From: Endomychus coccineus | Taxonomy: Eukaryota; Arthropoda; Insecta; Coleoptera; Endomychidae | Assembly (NCBI GenBank): GCA_958510875.1 | Contig: OY294068.1 | Coordinates: forward strand, 26,826,297-26,890,296 | Length of the DNA stretch: 64,000 nt | Reading direction: 5' to 3' | Part shown: positions 11,280 through 21,769 of the stretch, in pieces | How positions within the stretch are numbered: position 1 is the stretch's first letter | Layout: the number at the start of each line of letters is the position of its first letter | Made by a program: the position numbers and the translations under genes | Notes under the pieces: generated by a model | What the model was told of the DNA's origin: nothing | Databases searched by the model: none | What the model saw: only the letters and a program-made list of their open reading frames with translations

Positions 11280-12600
11280 TTTAAAAAAAAAGTCTTTGGG
11301 AGCTCTTGGGAGTTATAGAGTTTTTCTTTATTGAATATGGGCATAAATTTACAAATTGCCGAATTAACTCTACATATAGATTACAATCTCAGTATTCATT
11401 GTTAAGGAAAAACTATACTTGTATACGGCAGAAACAACTTGTACATAATAATCAGACAGCGATTTAAGATATTCTAACTGTAAGAAATTAGGCAGTGTAT
11501 TGCGAATATACCCACTGTGCGCCGTATAGCTCCTCTTACATCCGACCGTAGCGATCCTGCGGCAAGAGTTGTAACTTCACAGACTTGAGCTACGCTTTTA
11601 ATATACGAGACGCACTACCATTATATTATATCGTGGCATTAACACAATTAACTTTTTCGTAGCGTATCTAACTTTTTTATTGCACCATCTACTGCTCCTC
11701 CCCAACCTATTATCTCATAACTCAGCTGTGATTGAACCAGTGCATAGTACGTTACCATTAGATTTTCAGGATTCAAGTATTCTCTCATAAATTTTATTTT
11801 AGGTAACAGGTAACGCAGTTTTTTAATAACGTAATTGATATGTTCATTCTAGCGCAGATGAATAGGCCCAGTATTGTACCTTGGGGTACTCCATATTTTA
11901 TAGTAAGAGGTTCACTGTTTTTATTTTCCAGTTGTACGTATTGTTTGCGTTGAGATAGATAACTCTTTATAAGATTTAAGGGGATTCCTCTAATACCGTA
12001 CTTTTCAAGTTTATGTAGTAAGATTTTATGATCGACAGTATCGAAGGCCTTTGTTAAATCTAAAAATAAATATATGTCAGTGTACGTTCATTTAATGACT
12101 TATATAAATGCGTTGTTATAGGTGTACAATAGCGTGCTCTGTGGAAGTATTTTTCCTAAACCCAAACTCACCAGGCGATATAGTTTTACATTTTCCAAAA
12201 ACATTATCTAATCGCTCATTCAATGCTTTCTCCACAATTCTTGCAATAGAGGATATTAGCGTGATAGATCTATAATTAGATAAAGCTTTATGATCTCCTG
12301 CTTTATATATTGGCTTGATAATACCAATTTTCAGCGAGTTTGGAAATTATCCATACTCAAAGGTTTTATTGATAAGATGTTGTAAAGGCTATTTGTTCTA
12401 TGGTAATCTTTAGTGTTTCACTCTTTATATCGTCATATCCCATGGATTTGTTGTTTTTTAGTTGTGATATATAGTTTTTCACGTCTTGCGTAGTAACAGG
12501 GTTTAGAAAGAAAGAGTTCTTGTTAGGTGTAATATGATTAAAATTTGTCTTTACTTTTTTTATTAAGCTATTGCATATAGCTTTTATCGCGGGCTTTGAC
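11280..12600 (-). mobile_element. Jockey-like LINE reverse transcriptase, 3' portion
   Basis: Minus-strand translation continues the ORF that starts at 14032. From 12600: IKAICNSLIKKVKTNFNHI, FFLNPVTTQDVKNYISQLK, NKSMGYDDIKSETLK (RT motif 0/1), NSLKIGIIKPIYKAGDHKAL, NYRSITLISSIARIVEKALN (motif 2a), EFGFRKNTSTEHAI. Then GTILGP is followed immediately by a late motif, INYVIKKLRYLLPKIKFM, and LSYEIIGWGGA. About 150 residues including the YADD active site are therefore deleted near 11880. Stops and frameshifts are present. The 3' boundary near 11280 lies next to an oligo-A/T run. The element is inactive. A separate insertion divides it at about 12600-13860. Confidence 0.85.
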
Positions 12601-12707
12601 CGCGGCGACCGAATCAAGAAAAAAAAAACAAAAGACAAATACCGTAACAAAATATCCTAAGACCCACCACTCCGCCTACCATGTAGCTCGCCCGAGCTTA
12701 AAATATT

Positions 12708-13374
12708 CGAAATGTTAACTTTGAACCTTTTAAAAGGTCGTGATAGCCCCAAAGTGGGTCGAAAACTATTTTGAATTGGTTAATTTTCGATAAATCGAAT
12801 GACGTTCACATGAGAAGCGCGTAGCTCGCGAGTTAGAAAAGTGCAAATTTACGGTACATAGAACGTCTTAACGGGGAATTTTCGCATGCGGTTTTCGCTC
12901 CATGTCGTTAGTTTATGAACGGGCCAACTAAATAGCATAGTCTCGGGCCCCAAAATGTCGATTAAATAGGAAAATTTAATTAAAACAGTTTGAGGTATTC
13001 TTAGCTGTCATCTACTAGCATCTGACATGCGACGTACGAAAGGGAAATTTCTAGCTACTTAAATATACCGAAAACGGGTAAAAGTCCATAGCCCAAAATA
13101 TTTTATTACAACTAGCGCCGGCCGCAAGGGGTTCGAAACGGCTCCAAATTAACCAAATAGGGGTAAAATGTATAAACTCTAACTTACGCGCAGCGAGCTC
13201 ATCGAGGATATGTCAAAATTATTACGTTCGTAGCTAATTACATAAGACGTCTGGCGTTCATGCAATTGTGTTTTTATACAATTCGAACCTTCTAATTTCC
13301 ATAGGCCACGTGAAAATCCCGGAGCCGGAAGCGTTATCGAGATCTGAACGTTAAAACTTTCGTATAAAATTGTG
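12708..13374 (+). repeat. 667-bp repeat core, copy 1
   Basis: It starts at CGAAATGTTAACTTTGAACC and ends at TTCGTATAAAATTG. It is shared with 58383-59057. Long matching blocks include GAAGCGCGTAGCTCGCGAG and CTAAATAGCATAGTCTCGGG. It is non-coding in both places. Confidence 0.9.
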
Positions 13375-13393
13375 TTTGCAAGTAACTGTCACC

Positions 13394-13448
13394 ATAGATA
13401 ACTCTACTACCGGTAGATAACTCTACTACCGGTAGTAGAGTTATCTAT
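13394..13448. repeat. Tandem 19-bp repeat ending in a 34-bp perfect palindrome
   Basis: The 19-mer TAGATAACTCTACTACCGG occurs twice in tandem (13395-13413 and 13414-13432). The second copy continues into its exact inverse, so 13414-13447 is a perfect palindrome centred on CCGG. The outer flanks GTCACC and GCTTGTCAC extend the symmetry loosely. Confidence 0.95.
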
Positions 13449-13860
13449 GCTTGTCACAGAATACTCTTCATAGAGATCAAGATGATACTCTTACGTGACG
13501 CCTTTTATGTTTCCCCTACGGGGCGTCTTTTGGTACTACACTATATGTTCAACAGTCGATAGAAAATTTGATTTTGAGGAAAAAAGTTCCTATTAACATA
13601 TATGCAGACGCTTGGTTTTTGAAATTGAAACAAGAATTTCGTTTTTGCAAATATCTCCGGAACTGTTTATCGTACAGAAAACATCTTTTCCGAACAATTT
13701 CTACTCATAGCAAGCTATGTTCTGTGCGATCAAAAAATTTTTTCACTCATAATTCGTGAAGATTTTGTAGGGGTAGTGGATGTTTTTTTGTCCAACTTTT
13801 TCCAGTGGCGTAGTGCTATGCAGTAGCTTTACCGCGGCAGTCCCCGAGTGCCACACGTTT

Positions 13861-14040
13861 CATTTTTTTTTGCAAGTTCTTCTCCAATATTAGTGAAATA
13901 AGTATTTAGTTCAGTGGCTAAGTCCTTTTTATTTGTTACCATATCGTCATTTTCATTTTCAATGCAAGTTATTTTATTATTTTCTTCCTTTGAGTTGCAT
14001 AATTCATTAACAGTTGTCCATAGATTGTACATATTTATTC
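13861..14040 (-). pseudogene. Jockey-like LINE ORF2, upstream portion
   Basis: Minus strand, MYNLWTTVNELCNSKEENNK... then LATELNTYFTNIGEELAKK. In jockey-type ORF2 this linker between endonuclease and RT precedes the block found again at 12600. The LINE is therefore one element from 14040 to 11280, interrupted by 12601-13860. Nothing of the endonuclease upstream of 14040 was recognised. Confidence 0.8.
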
Positions 14041-15400
14041 TTTTTTAAGACAAATAATGGTGAAAATCAGCGTTAACCGAACATTCTCTAAATATAGGTC
14101 ACACCATTTCTCAAGGAAGTTTATCACTCTTGAAACACGGCAATGACAAATATTTTGGTAATTTAGAAGAGAAAAAGCATTTAATGGATTCAGAATTGTC
14201 TCCAACTCTTGTGATATTACTACCGATCAATAATGCACAGTTTAAAATGCAAATTTTATATTCTCTTCAACTCATTCAGTGCAAAGAAGAATTAATTTGT
14301 ATTATGGTTACGTATTATATTCGAATGTGTGTTTAGGAAAATATACGCCAACATTTGAAGGAACAGTTGAAAGCCAACATTTCTAACAGCTTAGGGAACG
14401 TACAATTTTCCGCACGATGCCATTGTGTGCTCTGTCTGTCATTCCGATACAGAAGCAGCATGATACGGAATTTTGATTAGATTTTCCCGACATATCTCTC
14501 GTTATATATATTTTTAGGCGGATGCGTTAAACATTCAAAGTCTGAAACATAACTAATTCCTTACATAAAGATATTATTAACGGCCTTTTGTCACAAATTA
14601 AATAATCCTATTATAATAAAAACGTCGTTCTATTTAATGCTCCATTGTGTAATCCAATAACCGTATAAAGAGGCATCCACATGTTTTTATTAACTTTGAA
14701 AGGTTAAAATGGCAAAGTTACAACCGGACGTAACATTCAAATCGAAAGTTCAGAGCACGACTACTAGCTTAGCTGTTGAAAACGAATTTTACAATGCTAA
14801 ACTGTTGGAATAATTAGATCTTCGTCGATAAATTCAGTCCTTTACTTTTAGAATTCCCATTTTGTTCATGCTCAGAGTCGGTAGTCTTTTACTCATTCCA
14901 AGGGTGTATTTAACAGATTTTATCTTAGATTGTTTAATACCGGATGTAAGCAATAAACTACACACTTCGACGAGAGGGGATTCATGAATTCTTATCACTA
15001 ATATGCTCCAAAAAAATGTATTGATGAACACAATGGTCCCAAAACTCTTTAGTTTCAACAAAGTTCCATAAGTAGCAAAACGGTTTTTAGTTTCGATTAA
15101 ATTCGTTTATTCAAAGATGATAATCAGGTATGAACTTTCCCACATTTTCATACAATTAGCTGTTGTCCGCGGCCAGTAGTCCAGTAGTACTAACTTTTGT
15201 TCAGAAAATTTGAAATATAATTTTTCTAAGGTGGCTAATATTATCTTAAATTTGTGTTAAAAAAAGCGCATTGTGGGGTCTCAAACCGACGCCGTTGAAG
15301 ATATCGACTTCAAATTTTTGGTGGTGGTAGACAACACTAAAACACGAAATGCAACTAACAAACCCCACCTCCTCCAGTCATGTGGTATAAGCAATAGAAT
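14041..15400. other. No gene recognised
   Basis: Open frames of up to 75 codons on both strands lack recognisable motifs. No RNA gene or terminal repeat was seen before the hairpin at 15401. Confidence 0.5.
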
Positions 15401-15532
15401 AGTATATTGTGCAACGAGCATGGAATGACACTCATTTCTCACGAGTATGAAAATTACGGTACGAGCCGAAGGCGTGTGCCGTAAATCATACGAGTGAGAA
15501 ATGGGCACTCCATGCTAGTGGTACAATATACT
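15401..15532. repeat. Long imperfect hairpin beside the tyrosine-recombinase element
   Basis: The left arm starts AGTATATTGTGCAACGAGCA and the right arm ends with its near-inverse GCTAGTGGTACAATATACT. Inner arms continue with CATTTCTCACGAGTATGA / TCATACGAGTGAGAAATG and TTACGGTAC / GTGCCGTAA around GAGCCGAAGGCG. Arms are about 60 bp with mismatches. It lies directly against the left inverted terminus at 15532. Confidence 0.85.
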
Positions 15533-15657
15533 TTTTCTACGACCATAGCGACATTTCACTTTCAACAAGCCCCACATTATATGATGACGTTATTATAAAA
15601 TATGAACAAGAACATCGATTATATATTTCGAATCATATATTACTATTCAACATTAGT

Positions 15658-16967
15658 TTATTTATTATTTATAACATTAAATGTTACATTTCCACAATGA
15701 CTGACAGTTATATTTGGACTTTTATTACTTTCAATTTCCACAGTTAAATTTTCTTGATTTTTCCAAGCCTTAGAAGTTGAAGGTAAATTTTCTCTATTTT
15801 CTATTGAATTCCTTATTCTATTCTCTACGTCGAACTTATTTTTCATCGATTCATCGATGTATCCTTCTGCTACTGCTGTTGATTTCCAGCCACCATGTCT
15901 TTTTAAAGAGGTTATGTCTCCCCCAGCATCGACAAGAATTGTTGCAGAAGATCTGCGGAAACAATGACCAGTATACAATTCAGCATTGGGTAGCTTCAGG
16001 AATTTGGCAATACTTTTCCACATGCTTCCAAATTTATTTATTCCAACTTTTTGTATGGTGCATTTGCCTTTCTGGTAATTCAAAAAGAAGGAAGAGTCCT
16101 TGACATGTAATGGGCGAAGATCGGTATATTTTTTTATTATTTGGTGAAAATTTCCAGTAATCATAAAATTTCGAACAATTTTTGTTTTGGTGTCTGGTAT
16201 CTTTATAACAAGAACTGATCCCAAATCGTTCAAATCATCAATTTTCATTTGGTGAAATTCATGCCTGCGACAAGCACCCATTATTCCTATTATCAAAGCG
16301 ACCTGCAAAAAAATATTGTATTAATTTGTTATCTAATTATAAATTTAAAAAAAAATTAACTTGATGGGATTTGAACTACGGACTTTTTGCTTGGTAGTCC
16401 GATGCGTTACCACGGCGCGCCACGGCGCGCCACGGACTTGTCAGTAAACAATGAATTGATAGGGACACTAGTACGCTTACTTGAAGAATTATTCAACTAA
16501 TGTTTTAAATGTAATTTTCTTTTTATGTTATGTTCGTATACTTATGTACTTACTTTGGTCATTAGGAATTCATCATCCGGTGCATCTTTAATAAAGTTGT
16601 TTATTTCCTGAGATGTGAAAATTTTTGATTTTTTTGGTCGGTATCCATCGGATTGTCTTTTCAGGAAAACTCGTAATTTAATGTATTTGGAAATATCCAC
16701 ATCATCATTTATGCTGAGAGTTGTCCGTAACATTGAATATTGTGTCCATAACGTTGTGGGCTTGAAAACTTTGGTTTCTCAGCAAAATATGCCATCAAAA
16801 CGCTCTCGGAGAACGATGATGTTTTCATACAGCTCCTCCAGTTCATGAATAAATGGTAGGCGATTTCGTACTTTTTCTTCGATTTTTCTGGCAATAAATT
16901 TAAAGAAGCCAGTTTGGCATTCTCCAAACTCTCTGGAGGAGTCAAACTCAATTCGCTATCACTTCCA
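15658..16967 (-). CDS. Tyrosine recombinase (phage-integrase fold), two exons, one frameshift
   Basis: Tyrosine recombinases cut and rejoin DNA through a 3'-phosphotyrosine intermediate. Exon 1 (16967-16554) holds a core-binding-type domain: LTPPESLENAK, LLPEKSKKKYEIAYHLFMNW, then after a one-base frameshift near 16760 TLWTQYSMLRTTLSINDDV and KSKIFTSQEINNFI. Exon 2 (16302-15658) holds the catalytic domain: Arg in GACRRHEF, HxxR in TGHCFRRSS, H/W in LKRHGGW, and the nucleophile Tyr in AEGYIDES. Spacing is canonical: Arg, about 100 residues to HxxR, 23 to His, 12 to Tyr. All catalytic residues are present. The splice sites (AAA|GTAAGT and TTTTTTGCAG|GTC) join ...EFLMTK to VALIIGIMG in phase 0. 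The true N-terminus is unclear: a stop lies just upstream of KYGSDSELS. The frameshift makes this copy inactive unless it is an assembly error. A paralogous N-terminus lies at 63194-63400. Confidence 0.85.
16303..16553 (-). other. Spliceosomal intron of the tyrosine-recombinase gene
   Basis: The 251-base intron has donor GTAAGT (16553-16548) and acceptor TTTTTTTGCAG (ending 16303). Removing it restores a continuous recombinase fold between the helical domain and the catalytic Arg motif. It contains a tRNA-like sequence. Confidence 0.85.
16346..16437 (-). repeat. tRNA-like sequence (SINE head or tRNA pseudogene)
   Basis: Minus-strand reading gives an A-box-like TGGCGCGCCGTGGTAACGC, an anticodon-arm-like region, a B-box-like GTAGTTCAAATCCC and then an oligo-T run. 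Order and spacing match an RNA polymerase III internal promoter. The arms do not pair well enough for a functional tRNA. A GCGCGCCACG 10-mer is duplicated at its 5' side (16412-16431). Confidence 0.6.
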
Positions 16968-17394
16968 TATTTTCAGATAAACTTCGAATCATTGTATTGT
17001 GACTTTGTTGATGAAAGATTTCTGACAATATTGACAACTAATTCATGGCTTGCTTCAATTGAGCATTAAAAATCGAGAATTTGGAATTGATTCGAAGTCA
17101 AAAGTTCAAAATTCAAACTCTTGTTTCATAGACTGTATTTTATTTATAATGAATGATATTTGATTCACATTATTAGTGGTGAATTTATTTTTTTAAATTA
17201 TCCTAGGCGAAATCTTACCGGACTGGTCTATTTGGGCTTTATATTTCAGCAATACCTGTACGACAGCCTGTATTGAAATGATCATTACAGTACAGTTTGT
17301 GATGTAGAAATGAAAAAATGTTTACAATCTGCCTAGTTTCTTGATCAATAAAGCGCATAAAATGGGCATATTTCTATGCGGTCGTAGAAAAACA

Positions 17395-18257
17395 TTTTTT
17401 TTCATGATTCATTTGTGAGAAATTATAAACCGCAATTACTTCTACATCACGTCAAGAGTTACATTTTAGTTTTAGAATATACCCTAATTTTTTCAATTAT
17501 ATCTTCAATAGGTGGCGCGCAAATCGCACTGTCATTTTATGACTTCAAAACCTTCTGCAGTCTCTCAGGTTCATTTGAACAATTTCTAATTGGGCTCATT
17601 CTCTCTGGGGCTCTTTATTATATATTACCTATTAGGTGTAGGAAATTTTTTGTCTATATTTTGTATTTTCATTCCAATAGTGAAAGTGTGGAAGTTTATT
17701 TGAAAGGGAGAATGCCGTCTTGATAGCCAACCTTAAAAAGATATAAAAAATAAATCCCTTTTTTGCAATGATGTACCGATTTTTGTAGGGAAACCTTCAT
17801 TGAAATGTTTCCACTAAAAGACCAATAAAATCCATTGTTATTTGGTTATAAGTCACTTCTGCTATGTAAAATGTCAAACCTGAAACCAATAGACATAACA
17901 CCACAGAACAACTATAATGACAATAAATAAATGAATAAAAATTGTCATAATTATGTAATCGAAAAATAACATCCGAAATTACCCTATGATTTTTTTTCAT
18001 AAAATCTCAAATTTGAAACCTTCGCAATTCTAAAAATGTCCACAATATCCTACCATTAATCTTATTGACCCTTTATTATATTACCGACGATTGTATAGGG
18101 CCGATTATCAATTTTATCGACTATTTTGATGATCATTTATCAATTGAACCGACTGTTTCCATGTTTTTACTGACTGTTTGTTATTTTCAAAAACCATGTA
18201 TCAATTAAACTGACTATTTTTTATCCTACTGACCTTTTTTTTATTTTTACCGACCGT
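17395..18257. other. No gene recognised; degenerate short repeats at 18065-18257
   Basis: 17415-17723 is a 102-codon open frame with several hydrophobic stretches but no recognised domain. From 18065, variants of ACCGACTGT/TATCGACTATTTT recur at irregular 20-55 base intervals, consistent with an eroded minisatellite. Confidence 0.4.

Positions 18258-18293
<36 letters not shown>
18258..18293. repeat. (TAGA)n microsatellite
   Basis: About nine perfect tetranucleotide units. It lies exactly at the 3' end of the minus-strand LINE that follows and is probably its 3' tail. Confidence 0.95.
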
Positions 18294-19560
18294 TCATTTA
18301 TTTTCCTGCAACACTATTACAGTAGGATTCGTCAGAGAATGTAGGTACTTAAAATTATATTACATCAAAAATTAGACATGGATTTACAAATTAAAATATA
18401 ACACACTGAAATATAACACACACTAAACCCTTTAGAGATTATTAAAATATTAAGACCTAGGGTAATATAAAATTATGCCGTAAAAGCAATCAAATCAAAA
18501 AATAAGGATCATAATACATACACTCATATATACATATGTACATATACACAATATACACATATACACACATATACACATACGAGCATATACACATAATCCT
18601 AAATATTAAAAAACACATGTTGTCATATATTAGTAAAATATGCAAACACAATGAATATTATTTGAAGCCTATTGTGAAACAAATTCCTCAAAAGAATAGA
18701 AACATTTCTGCAATAAATACTTGTTGAGATTTTTCTTAAAGGAGATAATGCTGGTTGATTCAATAATTTCAGTAGGAAGCCTATTGTAGATGTAACTCAT
18801 GTTGTATTTAGATGATTTAGTGTATTTTGTGAGTTTGAATTTTCTGACGTGTATCCTATTTGTGTTCCTAGTTTGATATGAATGAACCTCACTATTTTGT
18901 TTTAAATTTGATTTGTTTTTGTAAGCACAGATTGCTGTTTTGTAAACGTAAATTCTCAATAAAAGTTGATTTACAAGATTCGCGAAAACCAAAATTAAAT
19001 ATAATTCTGAGTATGCGTTTTTGTATTATGAATACTCTGCTAAATTCCACTGAGCGGCCCCATACTACAATATTATAGCTAAGAACGGAATAAAGGAGCG
19101 CATAATAAGCTGATAGAAGATTGTTCTTTCCAGACTCATCTCTGAGATTGTTTATAGCAAACATAGCTTTTGAAAGTTTAATGCATACATCATCAACTTG
19201 AGGAGAGAATGATAAAGTGGAATCTAAAATACAACCTAGAAATTTTGTTTGAATTCATGATAGTTAAATCAAAATTACTTATTGTTTTATTATTGGTGTT
19301 TTTTTATCATTTACAATTAATAAGTTATTATGACACCATTCCACAAAATCATTCATAACTGTATTGGCTTTAATTATTAGCGAATCAGTATCATCGGCTA
19401 TTACAATCATACCATGTCATCAGCATATGAAAAAGGAATACCATTGCGTATATGCTCAGGTAAGTCGTTAACAAAAATCAGAAATAATAGGGGACCGAGA
19501 ATGGAACCTTATCCCACCCCATTCTTTAAAATCATCCTATCGGACTGTTCTATATTATGG
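18294..19560 (-). mobile_element. LINE reverse transcriptase fragment, family D, with (CTAT)n tail
   Basis: Minus-strand reading from 19560: a decayed GSILGPLLF-like block, then NGIPFSYADD (about 19440-19410), where YADD holds two catalytic aspartates of the RT. After several frameshifts come CILDSTLSFSPQVDDVCIKL, MFAINNLRDESGKNNLLSAY, VLSYNIVVWGRS, IQKRILRIIF, and in the next frame RKFKLTKYTK, MSYIYNRLPTEI and FKKNLNKYLL. This is the palm-to-C-terminus of a jockey/CR1-type ORF2. The 3' UTR runs to the tetranucleotide repeat. It is broken by stops and frameshifts. Confidence 0.82.
18530..18600. repeat. TACACATA-rich simple repeat
   Basis: Alternating purine/pyrimidine low-complexity tract (TATACACATATACACACATA and variants) within the LINE 3' region. 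Confidence 0.8.
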
Positions 19561-21207
19561 GATGATACCATTTGATATTAAAGTTGTCTTCTTCGGTAAC
19601 AATTTAAACACGGATGTATTACGAAGTAATCCGTCAAAGTGGGGTTATTTTCACTTTCATGGACTTCTGACCTCTGCATAAACTGTTTACGATGAAGTTA
19701 ATAGGATTTGAAAAACATAGAATGTTATAATAATAATAGCTAAGCTGAAGAATAAAAGAAACCTTCAGCTAGAAGGATGAGCGAATATTGGGAAAGGAAC
19801 AGCGTTTCTGTTTGTCACCTAGACCGTACGTTTTCCAGAAAGAAGACTAGAGGTTTATCGGTTTCATGTTCGACTGGCTCTTCAAGAAATCGTACCATAG
19901 ACTAAAATCATTCGGAAGTGGACATATTACATGGCATTTTAAGTCATTAGGAAGTTCCAAAGTTTCCTTTCATATAAAGAATATACGTACAATTTGCGAA
20001 AGTTGGAACTTGAAGGTTCTCGAGAATTCTAGCATCTTTCGAGATATCGATTTTATTTGCCGACATTGTTCTTACTTGTGAACTTTCGAGTCTTTTAGTG
20101 TACCTCTTAAACTATGAAAGGTAATGGTGCATTTTCTTTTGAGGGGAATTCTTCCACGTAACATAATACGTAGAGTACATAGCGTGTAGAAAGCTTTGTT
20201 TCGTTTGACCTTTTATAACCTTTTATCCGCAGGGGAAGCAAGCAATAATGAGTGTCTCCAGCGTGAATATACGAGAATGAAGATTCTTTATAATCGCTTT
20301 TGTATATTCTTATCAACCGAGTTTTTGATACGTGATGAGTGGAGTGGCGTATATATATGCAATAAGGAAAAATTCTCTGGGGCGTTTATCTTGAATTGCT
20401 TTGTGCAGTTATTTCTGCTTTCGAATATAATGAAATATTACAGATTCCTTAAACAGGTCTATTAAGTCACATGCATAAACAATTGGCTAATGAAAAGATT
20501 TCCAGAACCTTTCATAGAAGTATAAGATTTAAAACATTCAATGATGGAAGCCATCTTTGTGATAATTTATCATATTGATATAATAAAATGAAACACTTTT
20601 ACTTTGTTTTTGATCACATATATCATGTAACAAATCGTGACTATAGTTTCGACACTGGCGTGTCATCTTCGAACGCTACTAATGAATGAAAATATAAATA
20701 ATTTTGGATATTTATGATACAATATAAAACACAGGGTGGGATTCCGGTTGGGGAAATACATTGTTAGAATAGTATAATGGAAATTAGATAATGAGATAGA
20801 GTTAATATTACACAGAATGCACATCTAATTGATAGTTTGAAATTTTAATTGTCATTATTTTTAATATGTTTTAAAATTTATATTGTGTCTAATTTAAAGC
20901 CGTTATATAAAATTTTAACTTCATCCAAATTGGAAAAGTTTATCATATTTCTAAAATATGGTTAGAGAAACAATCTGTTCTATTAAGTCTAAGAGATCGA
21001 AAATGTTCCTTATATCTAATTTCTATATTACGACTACATCTACCGATGTAAAAGTTATCACACTCTGAACTGGTTTTTGAATAATGCAAGTACAGCAACT
21101 CAAGCCAAACAATACCACAAACTAATGAAAAAACGACAAACTACAAGTCAAAATATATGGCTCAATTAACAGTGTATTCACCGAGATGTTACTCCAAAAT
21201 ATAGTTG
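19561..21207. other. No gene recognised
   Basis: No coding similarity was seen. A heat-shock-element-like array lies at 20012-20029 (see findings) but no gene follows it. Confidence 0.45.
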
Positions 21208-21762
21208 TTGATTGAACAAGCGCAACCGTGTGACAACTTCAAATCAGTGTTTGACGATGTTCGAGGGCGATAAGAAGGACTTTTCGCGCCGTTTTGTAAC
21301 CGTGGACGAAACATGAATCCATCACAATATACCAAAGACCAAAGAACAGTCGAAACGGTGGACTTGCCTTGGCGAATCGAAACCAAAAATACCAAAGTGG
21401 GCTTTTCGCCAACAAAGTCATGGCGACAGTTTTTTTTGGGATGCACACGTTATCGTCCATATCGATTACCTTAAAAAGGGCAAAACGATCACCGGCGTAT
21501 ATTATGCAGAGCTGTTGGATCGATTCAACGCCGATTTGAAACGAAAGCTGTCGCATTTGGCAAAGGAAAGAGTGCTCTTCCACCAGGACAACGCACCGGC
21601 GCACAGATCCGCAGTCGCAATGGGAAAAGTTGGTCTCCTGCGATTTTTTTATTTTTCCAAACTTCAAGAAATAGAACGGCGGAAAGATATTTGACCAGGA
21701 TTGCTGAAATCGTATCATTAGGGAGGGATCGACAAATTAGAAAAACGTTGGATGAAGTGTAG
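21208..21762 (+). pseudogene. mariner transposase fragment
   Basis: mariner transposases are DD34D cut-and-paste enzymes. Across two frames: RNRVTTSNQCLTMF, DKKDFSRRFVTVDETWIH (first catalytic Asp in VDET), WTCLGESKPKIPKWAF, VFFGMHTLSSI or shifted FWDAHVIVHIDYLKKGKT, ITGVYYAELLDRFN, LFHQDNAPAHRSAVAM (second catalytic Asp in QDNAPAH). It then jumps to CDFFIFPNFKK and GGIDKLEKRWMKC. The YSPDLAPSD segment with the third catalytic Asp is missing, so an internal deletion near 21630 has removed it. The N-terminal helix-turn-helix and both terminal repeats were not found. Confidence 0.88.
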
Positions 21763-21769
21763 ATGAGAA

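Larger units (their letters stand above)
12601..13860. mobile_element. Non-coding repeat inserted into the LINE
   Basis: Minus-strand LINE coding is continuous across this block: EELAKK ends near 13865 and IKAICNSL resumes near 12600. The 1.26-kb block is therefore a later insertion. It has no recognisable ORF and is richer in CG-containing motifs than its surroundings (GCGCGTAGCTCGCGAG, CCGCGG). Its segment 12708-13374 is about 80-90% identical by eye to 58383-59057, in the same orientation. A 34-bp palindrome lies at 13414-13447. CCGCGG-containing sequence occurs near both edges, but I could not define clean inverted ends or a target duplication. Confidence 0.75.
15532..17394 (-). mobile_element. 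Tyrosine-recombinase (Crypton-like) element
   Basis: The left end reads TTTTTCTACGACCATAG (15532-15548). The right end, inverted, reads TTTTTCTACGACCGCATAG (17393-17375). This gives 13 identical bases followed by a weaker match. Between them lies a single minus-strand gene for a tyrosine recombinase with one intron. Classic Cryptons encode a tyrosine recombinase but usually lack terminal inverted repeats, so the ends here are either unusual or belong to a different, enclosing element. No target duplication was found. Confidence 0.55.

Noticed and set aside
18530..18600. CRISPR-like or phased array
   Set aside because: It is simple TA/CA microsatellite; no spacer structure. No CRISPR array exists in this window.
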